Part shown: piece by piece, positions 10,999 to 20,983 of the stretch
Position numbering within the stretch: position 1 is the first letter of the stretch
Layout: the number at the start of each line of letters is the position of its first letter
Assembly: GCA_002435145.1 (NCBI GenBank)
Contig: DJLT01000064.1
Span: 1 to 59,454 of the forward strand
From: Neptuniibacter sp. UBA6509
GTDB taxonomy: Bacteria; Pseudomonadota; Gammaproteobacteria; Pseudomonadales; Balneatricaceae
DNA: 59,454 nucleotides
Direction: 5' to 3'
Notes under the pieces: model-generated
Databases searched by the model: none
What the model was told of the DNA's origin: nothing
Seen by the model: only the letters and a program-made list of their open reading frames with translations
Made by a program: the position numbers and the translations under genes

Positions 10999-12132
10999 TT
11001 AATTTTTGTTAGCCGTAGTAACAGATTTGTCATAAGCCATTTTAATCTGTTCGCTCAAGCGATAAACAGCCATCGCATAAAGTTTGCTGTGGTTATAACG
11101 AGTTATCACATAAAAGTTATGCAAACCTAACCAATATTGTTCATCCTGACCTAATTCTAAACGCATTAAAATAGCTTTTTCATCGGGTAATAAAGTCAGC
11201 TGCGGATCCACCCCCCGCTGCTGCCAATCGGCGAGTGTAAGTTCAGGAATTAGTCCCGCACGACCTTTACTAAGCCAAGCATCATCTACTTTCTGACTAA
11301 ACGAAACACCACTGATAACGGGTTCACCTGGCGTCCATTTATGCTCTGCAAAATAATTAGCTACGCTGCCTATCGCATCTTTCTTATTTGCCCAAATATC
11401 TCTTTGACCATCTTGATCAAAGTCGATTGCAAAGCTTCGATAGCTTGACGGAATAAATTGACCAAAACCCATCGCGCCAGCATAAGAACCTTTCAGCGCG
11501 GTAACATCAACACTCTCTTCTCTAACCAATATTAAATATTCTTTTAATTGGCCTAGAAAAAAATCACTACGGCGCGGGTAATCAAACCCTAAGGTCGCTA
11601 ATGCATCGAGTACTCGGTAGCTACCCATAATCCGACCATAACGAGTTTCTACACCAATAATAGAAACAATTATTTCCGCTGGTACCCCGTAAGTTTTTTC
11701 AGCTAAAGCCAAGGCCTCTTTATTTTCTTTCCAAAACTGGACGCCTTGATTAATACGCTTCTGACCTAAAAATATCTTTCGGTACTCGCCCCAAGTTAGG
11801 CTTTTTTCTGCTGGACGTGAGATCGCTTTTAGAATGGACTGCTGTCGCTTAGCTTGGCCGAGTACATCTTTAACATAAGCCTCATCAAAACCTTCGGCTT
11901 TCATATCTTCAATAAATTGTTGAGCGCGAGGGTAATCTACATATGACCCAGCCCCTACAGGAGCCGCTATAGCAGGAGTTGAAGTGAGTTTAACCTTAGA
12001 CGATGACTTGTCTTTACTACTGTTTTCAATCTGTACAGCAGGTTCTGCTGCGTTCTTCTCAGCGGTTGCTGAACAACCGGTTAAAACTAAGCCCGCTGTC
12101 ACAACTGCGGTAAATAATGAACATGGTTTCAT
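10999..12132 (-). CDS. mltB: lytic murein transglycosylase B
   Basis: Cleaves the glycan backbone of peptidoglycan to form anhydromuramic ends. The protein of about 377 residues has a signal peptide with lipobox (LVLTGC) and an SLT-like catalytic domain with the Glu in IGVETRYGRIMGSYR; AMGFGQFIPSSYR is the other conserved block. The ATG at 12132 has GAGGG upstream and puts the signal peptide at the N-terminus; the frame extends 10 codons further without a better site. It lies between rodA and rlpA in the usual order. Confidence 0.95.
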   Translation of the reverse strand: MKPCSLFTAVVTAGLVLTGCSATAEKNAAEPAVQIENSSKDKSSSKVKLTSTPAIAAPVGAGSYVDYPRAQQFIEDMKAEGFDEAYVKDVLGQAKRQQSILKAISRPAEKSLTWGEYRKIFLGQKRINQGVQFWKENKEALALAEKTYGVPAEIIVSIIGVETRYGRIMGSYRVLDALATLGFDYPRRSDFFLGQLKEYLILVREESVDVTALKGSYAGAMGFGQFIPSSYRSFAIDFDQDGQRDIWANKKDAIGSVANYFAEHKWTPGEPVISGVSFSQKVDDAWLSKGRAGLIPELTLADWQQRGVDPQLTLLPDEKAILMRLELGQDEQYWLGLHNFYVITRYNHSKLYAMAVYRLSEQIKMAYDKSVTTANKN

Positions 12133-12238
12133 TCCTGAACCCTCAACAAAAAATAGACACATAAAAACACATACTAGATTCTACTTAATCAATCACTACG
12201 GGAACCTTATTAGCGAATCTAGCTGTACACAACACCAT

Positions 12239-13381
12239 TCATTTTAAAAGCATGGTTCGGTAACTATGAACAGACATTATCATGCCAAACCCCGCCATTA
12301 ACGTTACTATCGACGTACCACCATAACTAACCAAAGGCAGGGGCACCCCCACAACAGGTAGCAAGCCACTCACCATACCAATATTCACAAAAACATACAC
12401 AAAGAATGTTAAAATCAAACTACCCGCTAGCAACCGTCCAAAGCTATCTGGTGCCCTTGCTGCTATCACCAAACCACGCGCTATAATAAGCAGATAAAGC
12501 GTTAGCAGAATACTGACACCGATAAAACCAAGCTCTTCGGCAACAACGGCAATAATAAAATCGGTGTGCGACTCGGGTAAAAAGTCCAACTGTGACTGAG
12601 TCCCGCTTAACCAGCCCTTACCATCAATACCACCGGAACCAATCGCTGTCTTTGATTGAATAATATTCCAGCCTGATCCCAACGGATCACTCTCCGGATC
12701 AAGAAAAGTAAGCACTCGCTGCTTCTGATAGTCCTTCATTACAGCCCACAGCCCCGGTAGTGCTGCAGCTGCCAAACCTAAAGCAGTAAAGATATATCGC
12801 CATAAAATGCCCGATAACAACAATACAAATACACCCGAAGCCGCAATCAGCAGTGATGTACCAAGGTCCGGTTGCTTCATAATAAGTAAAGTTGGCATCC
12901 CAATTAATACCAAACTAATAAAGATGTGCTTAAATCGGGGTGGCAAAGGTCGATGAGCCAAATAAAATGCAACGGTGAGCGGCAAAACAAGCTTCATAAT
13001 TTCAGAGGGCTGAAACCTAAATCCAGGCAATGCAATCCAGCGCTGCGCCCCTTTTGCACCCACACCAAACAAGATAACGCAAACCAGTAAACCGATCCCA
13101 ACTACGTACAACCACGGAGCCCAACGCCCTAATAAGCGCGGAGTCAGCTGCGCTAAAAAGACCATCACACAGAATCCAGCCCCCATGCGAATCGCCTGAC
13201 GGTTAACGTAACCCATATCCTGTCCGGAGGCGCTGTAAAGAACAAACAAGCCAAAACCACAGAGCATTAGCAATAACAGCAACAGCCATCCATCTAGTCG
13301 GGTATAACTCCAAAGGCTTGGGCGCTGCCGAAGATGATCATGAGCTTCCGGCATATAGCGCTCAAATTCGCGACTATTCAT
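12239..13381 (-). CDS. rodA: rod shape-determining SEDS glycosyltransferase RodA
   Basis: Polytopic inner-membrane enzyme that polymerises lipid II for cell elongation, paired with PBP2. The 380-residue protein has about ten membrane spans. Family motifs seen are KGAQRWI, QPSEIMKL, KQPDLGTSLL, FLPESHTDFIIAVVAEELG and PLVSYGGTS. Its start overlaps the mrdA stop by 8 bases (ATGAATAG), showing coupling with its partner. Confidence 0.97.
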   Translation of the reverse strand: MNSREFERYMPEAHDHLRQRPSLWSYTRLDGWLLLLLLMLCGFGLFVLYSASGQDMGYVNRQAIRMGAGFCVMVFLAQLTPRLLGRWAPWLYVVGIGLLVCVILFGVGAKGAQRWIALPGFRFQPSEIMKLVLPLTVAFYLAHRPLPPRFKHIFISLVLIGMPTLLIMKQPDLGTSLLIAASGVFVLLLSGILWRYIFTALGLAAAALPGLWAVMKDYQKQRVLTFLDPESDPLGSGWNIIQSKTAIGSGGIDGKGWLSGTQSQLDFLPESHTDFIIAVVAEELGFIGVSILLTLYLLIIARGLVIAARAPDSFGRLLAGSLILTFFVYVFVNIGMVSGLLPVVGVPLPLVSYGGTSIVTLMAGFGMIMSVHSYRTMLLK

Positions 13382-15272
13382 TGCTCGCGACCTCTTCCTC
13401 TGATGGGTCTATTCCTAACAGATATGCATCCATAACCTTACGCGCTATCGGCGCCGCAGTGGTTGATCCACCCCCACCATTTTCCACAATCACAGCGACC
13501 GCTATTTGCGGATCATCGAGAGGGGCAAAGGCAATAAATAACGCATGGTCTCGATGAATTTCCGCTAGTTTTTCCGCATCATAAACTTCATCTTGCTTAA
13601 TGCCGACAACTTGGGCCGTACCCGTTTTACCTGCTATTTCATAACTGGAATTCGCACCTGAACGACGTGCGGTACCGCGCTTAGAATGCATTACATCACG
13701 CATACCTTTAATGATGTCATCCCAATGTTCATCTTTATTAAGAACCACATCCGCAGGCGGAGACTTACTGCCAGAAAAATCTGCCATTTCAAGCACTTCA
13801 GTACCCGCATCATTAATTTTTTTAGTCCCTTTTAGCATACGTGGCGCAATCCATTCACCTCGATTAGCTATCACGGCCGTTGCAGTCGCTAGCTGAAGTG
13901 GCGTTGATACAAAGAAACCTTGCCCGATACTCATATTCAAAGAGTCACCTGTATACCAAGGCGCTTTACGGGCGCGCTTTTTCCACTCTTTCGAAGGCAA
14001 AATAGCACCCAGCGCTTCTGGTAGATCCAAACTAGTGACTTGCCCAAAACCAAACATACCAAGGTATTTAGACATCGGATCAACACCCATTTTATGCGCT
14101 ACATCGTAAAACCAAGTATCACAAGATTGGGCAATGGAATCATACATATCGACACGTCCATGCCCTGTTTTTTTCCAGTCCCGATATTTACGACCGCCAT
14201 GGGTCAATGTATACCAACCATGGTCAAAAATAGAATAAGTCGGTTTAACAATGCCACTATCAATCGCAGAGAGCGCCACTATTGGCTTTATCGTAGAGCC
14301 TGGAGGATAACGCCCCCTGATAGCACGGTTAAATAGAGGAAGATCCGCTGATTCACGCAAAGCGTTATAATTTTTATAAGAGATTCCCGTCACAAACATA
14401 TTAGGGTCATATGCAGGTGTAGAGACCATTGTCAAAAGCCCACCGGTTTTGGGATCAATCGCAACAACAGAGGCTCGACGCCCGACCAAGAGTTTCTCTG
14501 TGATCTGTTGCAACCGAAGGTCTAAATGCAGAACAATATCTTTACCAGGTCTTGGGTCTGTCCGCTCCAGTACGCGCATAACTCTGCCACGCGCATTGGT
14601 TTCCACTTTTTGAAAACCCACTTCGCCATGAAGTTTATCTTCATAAAACTTTTCGATGCCTAACTTGCCAATATAATGCGTCGCGGCGTAGTTAGTTGGA
14701 TCAACCTTTGCTAATTCCTTCTCGTTAATTCGCCCAACATACCCCATTGCATGTACAAGAGAAGCACCATAAGGATAATAACGAATCAACTCGGCCTCTA
14801 CCCTAACGCCCGGGAGTCGATGATAATTAACAGAGATTTTAGCGATCTCATCTTCACTTAAGCGAAAACGAACGGGAACCGATTGGAAAGGCCTGCGACG
14901 TTGAGATAAACGTTTTTTAAAGCGCTCAACTTCCCGATCGGTAATGGGGATAAGCGTTTTTAACTGGGCAAGGATCTCATCAAGATCCTTCACCTCTTCT
15001 TTCAAAATAGTCACACTGTAGCTTGGCCTGTTATCGGCTAGCAGCACACCATTACGATCATAGATAAGCCCGCGGGTCGGGGGAACCGGTTGTAGTTGAA
15101 CGCGATTATCTTCAGACATTGCAGAATAACGTTCATGCTCAACAACCTGAAGATAGTATAAGCGCCCAATCAATACACATAGCATCACGATCACAACAAA
15201 AAAAGCCAAGACCGCACGTACTTTAAATGTCCGACTTTCTTTAGAGTGATCCTTCAGGCGTTCTGCTGCCAT
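13374..15272 (-). CDS. mrdA: penicillin-binding protein 2
   Basis: Class B transpeptidase of the elongasome. The 632-residue protein has an N-terminal membrane anchor (about residues 19-40), the dimerisation (pedestal) domain, and the transpeptidase triad: PPGSTIKP (SxxK), SCD, and GKTGTAQVV. It ends in a short acidic tail that overlaps rodA by 8 bases. It lies 27 bp after the rlmH stop. Confidence 0.97.
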   Translation of the reverse strand: MAAERLKDHSKESRTFKVRAVLAFFVVIVMLCVLIGRLYYLQVVEHERYSAMSEDNRVQLQPVPPTRGLIYDRNGVLLADNRPSYSVTILKEEVKDLDEILAQLKTLIPITDREVERFKKRLSQRRRPFQSVPVRFRLSEDEIAKISVNYHRLPGVRVEAELIRYYPYGASLVHAMGYVGRINEKELAKVDPTNYAATHYIGKLGIEKFYEDKLHGEVGFQKVETNARGRVMRVLERTDPRPGKDIVLHLDLRLQQITEKLLVGRRASVVAIDPKTGGLLTMVSTPAYDPNMFVTGISYKNYNALRESADLPLFNRAIRGRYPPGSTIKPIVALSAIDSGIVKPTYSIFDHGWYTLTHGGRKYRDWKKTGHGRVDMYDSIAQSCDTWFYDVAHKMGVDPMSKYLGMFGFGQVTSLDLPEALGAILPSKEWKKRARKAPWYTGDSLNMSIGQGFFVSTPLQLATATAVIANRGEWIAPRMLKGTKKINDAGTEVLEMADFSGSKSPPADVVLNKDEHWDDIIKGMRDVMHSKRGTARRSGANSSYEIAGKTGTAQVVGIKQDEVYDAEKLAEIHRDHALFIAFAPLDDPQIAVAVIVENGGGGSTTAAPIARKVMDAYLLGIDPSEEEVASNE

Positions 15273-15299
15273 ATCCGTCAGTGCTTCTTATATAGAACG

Positions 15300-15767
15300 T
15301 TATTTATGATAAGGGTGGCCTTGAATGACAGTCCACGCTCGATAAAGTTGTTCAGCCAGCATCACACGTACCAATGGATGTGGCAGGGTCAAAGCGGAAA
15401 GTGACCACTTTTGATCTGCCATCGCTGAACAGCGGCTATCTAGACCATCAGGCCCACCGATTAGTAGGCTAATATTACGCCCATCCATACGCCAATCTTC
15501 TACTTGTGCAGCCAATTGTTCAGTCGACCAATTTTTACCAAGAACTTCTAAAGCGATGACTTTATCCCCTTTAGGAATAGCCGCTAGCATTTGGTCACCC
15601 TCCTGCTTTTTCGCTTTAGCAATATCTGCGCTTTTACCACGATGCCCAAGCGGCAGTTCGATCATCTCAATTTGAAAATCATTCGGTAAACGCTTGGTGT
15701 ATTCACGGTAGCCATCGTTAACCCACGATGGCATTTTGCCGCCAATAGCTATGATTCGGATTTTCAT
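15300..15767 (-). CDS. rlmH: 23S rRNA pseudouridine-1915 N3-methyltransferase
   Basis: SPOUT methyltransferase that modifies helix 69 of 23S rRNA on whole ribosomes. The 155-residue length is exact for the family. The SAM-binding trefoil-knot segments LLIGGPDGL and the C-terminal [14 protein letters not shown] are both visible. It is between rsfS and mrdA, the canonical order. Confidence 0.97.
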   Translation of the reverse strand: MKIRIIAIGGKMPSWVNDGYREYTKRLPNDFQIEMIELPLGHRGKSADIAKAKKQEGDQMLAAIPKGDKVIALEVLGKNWSTEQLAAQVEDWRMDGRNISLLIGGPDGLDSRCSAMADQKWSLSALTLPHPLVRVMLAEQLYRAWTVIQGHPYHK

Positions 15768-15775
15768 AAAAAGTT

Positions 15776-16108
15776 CTATGCGTCTTTTTCAACGCCCCAA
15801 AGGCGTTCAAGATCATAAAACTCACGTGCATCCGGCATCATCACATGTACAACAACATCACCCAAATCGACTAAGATCCAGTCACTAACGCCCTGTCCTT
15901 CAGAACCTAAAGGCAAAAGACCTGCTTCCTTGACCTTAATAATAACCTCTTCAGCCACAGCCCCGACATGACGTTTAGAAGTACCACTGGCGATAATCAT
16001 ATGATCCGTCACAGTCGAACGACCGCGCACATCAAGATCAATAATATCCTTAGCTTTCATATCTTCTAGGGCGTTTTTAACTATTTCTATTACTTTTTCA
16101 GTTTGCAT
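15776..16108 (-). CDS. rsfS: ribosomal silencing factor RsfS
   Basis: Binds ribosomal protein L14 and blocks joining of the subunits when nutrients are low. The 110-residue sequence has the family core with [24 protein letters not shown], and [16 protein letters not shown]. It lies 8 bp from rlmH and 9 bp from nadD, so it is part of one operon. Confidence 0.96.
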   Translation of the reverse strand: MQTEKVIEIVKNALEDMKAKDIIDLDVRGRSTVTDHMIIASGTSKRHVGAVAEEVIIKVKEAGLLPLGSEGQGVSDWILVDLGDVVVHVMMPDAREFYDLERLWGVEKDA

Positions 16109-16117
16109 TATTTCGCT

Positions 16118-16768
16118 TCAATTAGTTAAACCGTATAAACGGTTGTCTTGGATATAGTGCCAGACACTATCTGGAAAAAGATAACGCGGAGAGTCGCCCC
16201 GCGTAATCGTCTGACGAATTTGTGTGGCTGAAATCCCTAGAGGGGTCAGCTCATGGAAAAGTACTGCGCCTGCTGGAGATGTTAAAACATGTTCAATACT
16301 TTTTGTTCTGTGTTTTTTGGTAAATTCACCTAAAACATTGCAATCAGGCTCTTCATAACCGGGCCTTTTAACAACAATCAGATGAGCTAACTCTATAAAC
16401 CTTTCCCATTCATGCCAGCTAGGCAGCGTTTGATACGCATCCATCCCCATAATCATACATATAGGATGCTGTTCGCCTAACTCTTGTCGTAACGATAGCA
16501 GCGTGTGTAGTGAATAAGAGGGCTTATCGGAACAAACCTCTCTATCATCAGCAACCAACGCAGGTTCATTTTCTACTGCTAATCTCACCATAGCTAAACG
16601 TTGATTCGCTGAGCGTCCAGGGGTAGAGCGATGAACTGGATCTTTAGAGGGGATTAAGCAGATATGCTTAACCCCCATCCATTGCTGAATTTCTAAGGCC
16701 GTTCTCAAGTGTCCGTTATGGATAGGATCAAATGTTCCTCCCATAAAAACATAGGCATCATCATTCAT
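16118..16768 (-). CDS. nadD: nicotinate-nucleotide adenylyltransferase
   Basis: Makes nicotinate adenine dinucleotide from nicotinate mononucleotide and ATP in NAD synthesis. The nucleotidyltransferase motif GGTFDPIHNGHL is at residues 10-21 and the second block ISATQIRQ near the C-terminus fits the ISSTxIR motif. 216 residues, typical. It follows proA by 6 bp. Confidence 0.97.
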   Translation of the reverse strand: MNDDAYVFMGGTFDPIHNGHLRTALEIQQWMGVKHICLIPSKDPVHRSTPGRSANQRLAMVRLAVENEPALVADDREVCSDKPSYSLHTLLSLRQELGEQHPICMIMGMDAYQTLPSWHEWERFIELAHLIVVKRPGYEEPDCNVLGEFTKKHRTKSIEHVLTSPAGAVLFHELTPLGISATQIRQTITRGDSPRYLFPDSVWHYIQDNRLYGLTN

Positions 16769-16774
16769 GATTGA

Positions 16775-18031
16775 TTACTGACGAATATGACCATCACCCA
16801 AAACCACATACTTTTCAGAGGTCAAACCATCTAGCCCTACAGGGCCACGAGCATGAATTTTATCAGTTGAGATACCAATCTCTGCACCCAAACCATATTC
16901 AAAGCCATCAGCAAAACGTGTTGATGCGTTTACCATTACTGAACTGGAATCGACCTCACGTAAAAAAGAACGTGATTTAGTGTAATTCTCAGTAATAATA
17001 GAATCCGTATGGTGCGAACCATAACGGTTAATATGACGAATCGCTTCATCCATATTTTCAACCAGTTTGATCGACAAAATAGGCGCTAGATACTCTGTTT
17101 CCCAATCAGCTTCTGTTGCTTCATTAATGAGCGGCAACAATTCACGCGTCTGCTGACAGCCACGGAGTTCAACACCCGCTGCTTGATAACGCTCAGATAA
17201 AGCTGGAAGAACCTCTGCAGCAACATTGGCGTGAACCAATAATGTCTCCATCGTATTACAGGTGCCGTAACGGTGCGTCTTTGCATTCAGCGCAACATTC
17301 ACCGCTTTACCGTGATCAGCTTGATCATCAATATACACATGGCAGATGCCATCAAGATGTTTAATCACCGTCACTTTGGCATCGCGACTAATACGTTCAA
17401 TCAGGCCTTTACCGCCGCGAGGAACAACAACATCCACATACTCAGGCATTGTAATCATCTGACCAACCGCTTCTCGATCCGTTGTTTCGACAACTTGAAC
17501 CGCATTTTCAGGCAAACCGGCAGCTTTTAACCCCTGTTGAATACACGCTGCAACCGCCTGATTAGAATTAATCGCTTCAGAACCACCACGTAAAATTGTC
17601 GCATTCCCTGATTTGAGGCATAAACTCGCTGCTTCCACTGTTACATTTGGACGCGACTCATAAATAATACCGATAACACCTAAAGGCACACGCATCTTAC
17701 CTACCTGGATACCGCTCGGTAGGTATTTAAGGTCATTAATTGCACCCACTGGATCAGGTAATGTAGCAACCTGACGCAGGCCTTCAATCATCGTATCGAT
17801 TCGAGCATCAGTTAACTCAAGGCGATCAAGCATTGCCGCATCTAGACCGTTATTACGACCATTTTCAAGATCTATCGCATTCGCTTCAGTCAATGCCGGT
17901 CGGCTACTATCGATTGCATCAGCCATTGCTAACAACGCCTGATTTTTCAGGTTAGTGTCTGCTTTTGCTACTAAACGAGCCGCATCGCGTGCGTTTTCGC
18001 CTAATTCGATCATGTATTCTTGTACGTTCAT
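16775..18031 (-). CDS. proA: gamma-glutamyl phosphate reductase
   Basis: NADPH-dependent reductase that makes glutamate semialdehyde for proline synthesis. The catalytic Cys is in [13 protein letters not shown], and the aldehyde dehydrogenase-type core includes [14 protein letters not shown] and ILRGGSEAI. The ATG at 18031 has AGGA upstream and gives 418 residues; the frame could extend six codons further. It is first in the proA-nadD-rsfS-rlmH-mrdA-rodA run. Confidence 0.97.
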   Translation of the reverse strand: MNVQEYMIELGENARDAARLVAKADTNLKNQALLAMADAIDSSRPALTEANAIDLENGRNNGLDAAMLDRLELTDARIDTMIEGLRQVATLPDPVGAINDLKYLPSGIQVGKMRVPLGVIGIIYESRPNVTVEAASLCLKSGNATILRGGSEAINSNQAVAACIQQGLKAAGLPENAVQVVETTDREAVGQMITMPEYVDVVVPRGGKGLIERISRDAKVTVIKHLDGICHVYIDDQADHGKAVNVALNAKTHRYGTCNTMETLLVHANVAAEVLPALSERYQAAGVELRGCQQTRELLPLINEATEADWETEYLAPILSIKLVENMDEAIRHINRYGSHHTDSIITENYTKSRSFLREVDSSSVMVNASTRFADGFEYGLGAEIGISTDKIHARGPVGLDGLTSEKYVVLGDGHIRQ

Positions 18032-18172
18032 AGCCGTCCTTCCTATCATTAAGCCCTATATTATACCCGCCAGATAACCTGCGGTCATGGTCCGAATGCA
18101 ATTGATATTCACACTCCCCTCAATGAACTGCTATTATCTGCCTTTCGTTCCCATTTTGAGCCTATTTTTCCT

Positions 18173-19804
18173 GTGACATTTAGCCCATCCCAAAGCCACA
18201 GCTCTAAACGACAACATTTAGCGATTGTCGGCTTAATCCTTTTTTTAGGATTTGTGTTGAGTGCTGCTTATATGAATTTTGCCACCAGCAGGCAAGCGCA
18301 AAATGAAACACGCACATTAGGGAACACGCTAGCGAAGCAAAGTGATATCCTGATTCGCCCACTACTCTTATCGAATGATCGTGTTAGCCTGAACTTTTTA
18401 TTGAATGAACTGAAGAACCTTTCATATATAAGCGGACTTCAGATTCAGAACAATTCAGGCATTATCATCGCAAGAGCGGGTAATATAAGTGATTTAAAAC
18501 TGCAAAAACGCCTATTACAGCAAGATAGAAACCTTGCAACTGTCACTTTATGGCTAAACCCTGCACCTATTGAAAGTATGCTTCGTAGCCAGCTATGGCC
18601 CTTAGCTATTATTGCACTCGCTTCAATCATCTTAGCCCTGTCGGCGCTATGGCTATTCGGCTATCGCTCAAGCGAAGACGAAGACGAAGACGAAGAGACA
18701 GAACAAAGCATTACCTCAGACCTATCTTTTTCAGAAACCTTAGCGATTCAGACCGACATAGTAGAAACAGAAGAGACCGAAGCAGCCGATAATTCACTTC
18801 CTTCGGCCACAACGTCAAACACACCTGAATTTCGAAGGACAGAACAACTAGACTCGGCCCAGCATAAAGCAACTGATTCAATGGGCAGTCATACTCAGAG
18901 AGATGTGCAAGAAAAAGCCCCTACACTAGACCAAGCAGCACCGCAGGTAGACCAGCTACAAACCGAATCATTAGTTGATCTATTAAAGCCGGAACAGAGC
19001 CTCGCGACTAAGATGCCTAAGTTCGAGCATCAACCGCAAGACCTAGAACCGGATGACAAAGAGACAAACAGTGACGATTTCGCTGTCGAAGAGGGCCTTG
19101 TTACAAACGCACCTCCCCCTCCCACTCAAGAAAACGCGCCTCTCTCCCAAAACCCACTTTTAAAACAGAGAGATGAACGTGAAGAGGTGCAACTTGGGCT
19201 TTATTCATTTGAAGATGAACTTGAGCTGATATTAGCCCCACAAGATGCAATTTATCTTTTCTATATAGATAGTAATACCGCCAGCTCAGATAACATGCCG
19301 CCTGACGAAAAGGCCACCCTGCTCAACGTATATCTTTACTTAGCTAAACAAGTCGCCCGAATCTATCATGGTGAAGCTGAACAGCTTGATAACCACGATA
19401 TTTTATTACGCTTTGAATTAAGAGATTCAGACGACAACCATGGTACAAACGCCCTCTGCGCAGCCATGCTATTTAGCTTGCTATATAAAGGCTTTAACCA
19501 AGCACGAATAAAAGGCTTCCAACCCGTACTCAGCCTACAGATGTCTGTTTCAAGAGGACATCATGACAAATATGCATTGGTGAAAGAGGAAGCTCATTTT
19601 CTAACACGCACCACGCACAGCAACGAGCTAATTAGCCACACAGCACTGACTGAAGCACCCAAGTTAAAACAAGCACTGCTAAAAGAAGCTGAAATCCGTC
19701 GTGAAGATGAAGATAAGGTACTACTCTTAAAGATCACACCTAACCATCAGGCTCTTCTACAGAAGCAAGCAAATCACCTATTAACTAAAATCTTTAAGAA
19801 ATAG
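18173..19804 (+). CDS. membrane protein with Smp-like N-terminus and degenerate nucleotide cyclase-like C-terminus
   Basis: A 543-residue protein starting at GTG. Two membrane segments (about 17-37 and 142-164) enclose a periplasmic domain of ~100 residues that resembles the Smp/YtjB sensor-like region (RTLGNTLAKQSDILIRPLLL). A long acidic, low-complexity linker follows, beginning with an EDEDEDEE run. The last ~190 residues have the pattern of a class III cyclase homology domain: YLFYID, then HDILLRF, NALCAAMLFSLL and SLQMSVSRG. Canonical catalytic residues are not all evident, so a catalytic role is doubtful. Family resemblance is by eye. Confidence 0.7.
   Translation: MTFSPSQSHSSKRQHLAIVGLILFLGFVLSAAYMNFATSRQAQNETRTLGNTLAKQSDILIRPLLLSNDRVSLNFLLNELKNLSYISGLQIQNNSGIIIARAGNISDLKLQKRLLQQDRNLATVTLWLNPAPIESMLRSQLWPLAIIALASIILALSALWLFGYRSSEDEDEDEETEQSITSDLSFSETLAIQTDIVETEETEAADNSLPSATTSNTPEFRRTEQLDSAQHKATDSMGSHTQRDVQEKAPTLDQAAPQVDQLQTESLVDLLKPEQSLATKMPKFEHQPQDLEPDDKETNSDDFAVEEGLVTNAPPPPTQENAPLSQNPLLKQRDEREEVQLGLYSFEDELELILAPQDAIYLFYIDSNTASSDNMPPDEKATLLNVYLYLAKQVARIYHGEAEQLDNHDILLRFELRDSDDNHGTNALCAAMLFSLLYKGFNQARIKGFQPVLSLQMSVSRGHHDKYALVKEEAHFLTRTTHSNELISHTALTEAPKLKQALLKEAEIRREDEDKVLLLKITPNHQALLQKQANHLLTKIFKK
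18674..18697 (+). repeat. hexanucleotide run in the acidic linker
   Basis: GAAGAC occurs three times in tandem followed by GAAGAG, encoding EDEDEDEE just after the second membrane segment. Such in-frame repeats may change in number by slippage without breaking the frame. Confidence 0.7.
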
Positions 19805-19847
19805 TTTTAGTTAAACTACCAACAAGTCAAATACAGATAATAACTGC

Positions 19848-20546
19848 TCAAACTTCCAATAAGCAGATCCCATTTTTACCATTCTTTTTCACCTGATACA
19901 TGTGCTGATCTGCCACGTTTATCAGACTCGCAAGTGACTCACCCTCTTCAGGATAGGCGGCCCCTCCGACAGAGCAACTCACCTGCAATCCATCAGAAAC
20001 ACATTCATAACTCTGATTTAAACTACTAAATAACCGCTCAATGATTGCATCAATATAGCAAGCGCCTTCAGAACATTGAAGAATAGCTGCAAACTCATCA
20101 CCGCCAATGCGCGCGACAATATCCCCTTTATTGAGAGAGTCTTTCAACCTAGCAGCAATCTCGATCAGAACTTTATCTCCAACCTCATGCCCATGCTTAT
20201 CATTAATGAGTTTAAAATCATCCACATCAACAAACAGAACAGTGAAACAAGCGTCTGTAATTTTGGCATTATCCAAAACAGCCTGCCCCATCTGCATAAA
20301 AGCCTTACGATTTGAGACCCGAGTTAAATCACAATGATTTGCTTCATAGGTCAACTCAGTATGCTGAGCGGCTGCTTGAGCCTCTACATTTTCTAACGCA
20401 CGCTCAACTTTTTGTTTTTCGTGTATTAATGCAAGAAAACTATTCATCACATCATGATAATGATAAGCAATCATCACGATAAAAGGCAGGGACAGCACTC
20501 CTAAGAGCAATACATTTATTAGCAACGAAATTCGCTCACTCATCAC
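19848..20546 (-). CDS. GGDEF-domain protein, downstream half of split gene
   Basis: The 232-codon downstream part of the interrupted gene. It starts at GTG (20546) or the next ATG (20543), neither with a visible Shine-Dalgarno site. One membrane segment (about 8-29), a short helical linker, then a full GGDEF domain: VDVDDFKLINDKHGHEVGD and RIGGDEFAAIL are intact, so diguanylate cyclase activity is possible if it is made. The product-inhibition site (RxxD) five residues before the signature reads NKGD, lacking the Arg. Confidence 0.7.
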   Translation of the reverse strand: MMSERISLLINVLLLGVLSLPFIVMIAYHYHDVMNSFLALIHEKQKVERALENVEAQAAAQHTELTYEANHCDLTRVSNRKAFMQMGQAVLDNAKITDACFTVLFVDVDDFKLINDKHGHEVGDKVLIEIAARLKDSLNKGDIVARIGGDEFAAILQCSEGACYIDAIIERLFSSLNQSYECVSDGLQVSCSVGGAAYPEEGESLASLINVADQHMYQVKKNGKNGICLLEV

Positions 20547-20570
20547 ACTAGAAACAGAGTGATTATAACG

Positions 20571-20879
20571 CTAGGTTTTCTCCTGCAAGACACCCAGCGC
20601 ATTCAACGCAGGTGTAGTATCATCAATGCGCACAAGACCATCCACTTCATGGATAGGTAGATCTAATTGGAGAGAGGTTTTAGCCAGATCAATATTGCTA
20701 GCATAAAGCAATAAAGTGGTTCGCTCAGCTGAAACGATACTAAAGTTACTCCAAGCATCTCTGACCCCTGAAGAAAGATAGAGCAACAAACCGCCGACTA
20801 GAAGAATTCCAATCGACAAAGAGGTCGCAAGCATCGTAATTTTACGACCTGAACGCTTGCGAATAATATGTCCCTCCAT
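20571..20879 (-). CDS. N-terminal half of split diguanylate cyclase
   Basis: A 102-codon frame with one membrane segment (about 16-38) and a short periplasmic stretch ending at TAG. As a free protein it has no recognised function. It reads as the first membrane segment and sensor region of the GGDEF gene that follows in the same frame. Confidence 0.6.
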   Translation of the reverse strand: MEGHIIRKRSGRKITMLATSLSIGILLVGGLLLYLSSGVRDAWSNFSIVSAERTTLLLYASNIDLAKTSLQLDLPIHEVDGLVRIDDTTPALNALGVLQEKT

Positions 20880-20983
20880 GACATGAGCCGCCTTACAAAC
20901 TGGCTGTGCCTTATCCTATAAAAATAGCTTTCGAACAAGACACTAAATAGCAAATAAATACATCGCCTTATAGCATAGCTGAA

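Larger units (their letters stand above)
19848..20879 (-). pseudogene. diguanylate cyclase gene interrupted by one in-frame TAG
   Basis: Two adjacent minus-strand frames are in the same phase (starts 333 bases apart) and are separated only by a TAG at 20573-20571 plus eight sense codons. Read through, they form one 343-codon gene with a classic layout: membrane segment (about residues 16-38), a periplasmic region of about 80 residues, a second membrane segment, then GGDEF. Neither half alone has that architecture, and no clear ribosome site precedes the downstream start. The simplest reading is a recent nonsense mutation. Read-through, reinitiation or a sequencing error are alternatives. Confidence 0.75.

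Noticed and set aside
20571-20879. Independent small membrane protein in an operon with the GGDEF gene
   Set aside because: Same phase and single TAG separation, with complementary halves of one architecture, fit a split gene better. It is listed as a half of the interrupted gene.
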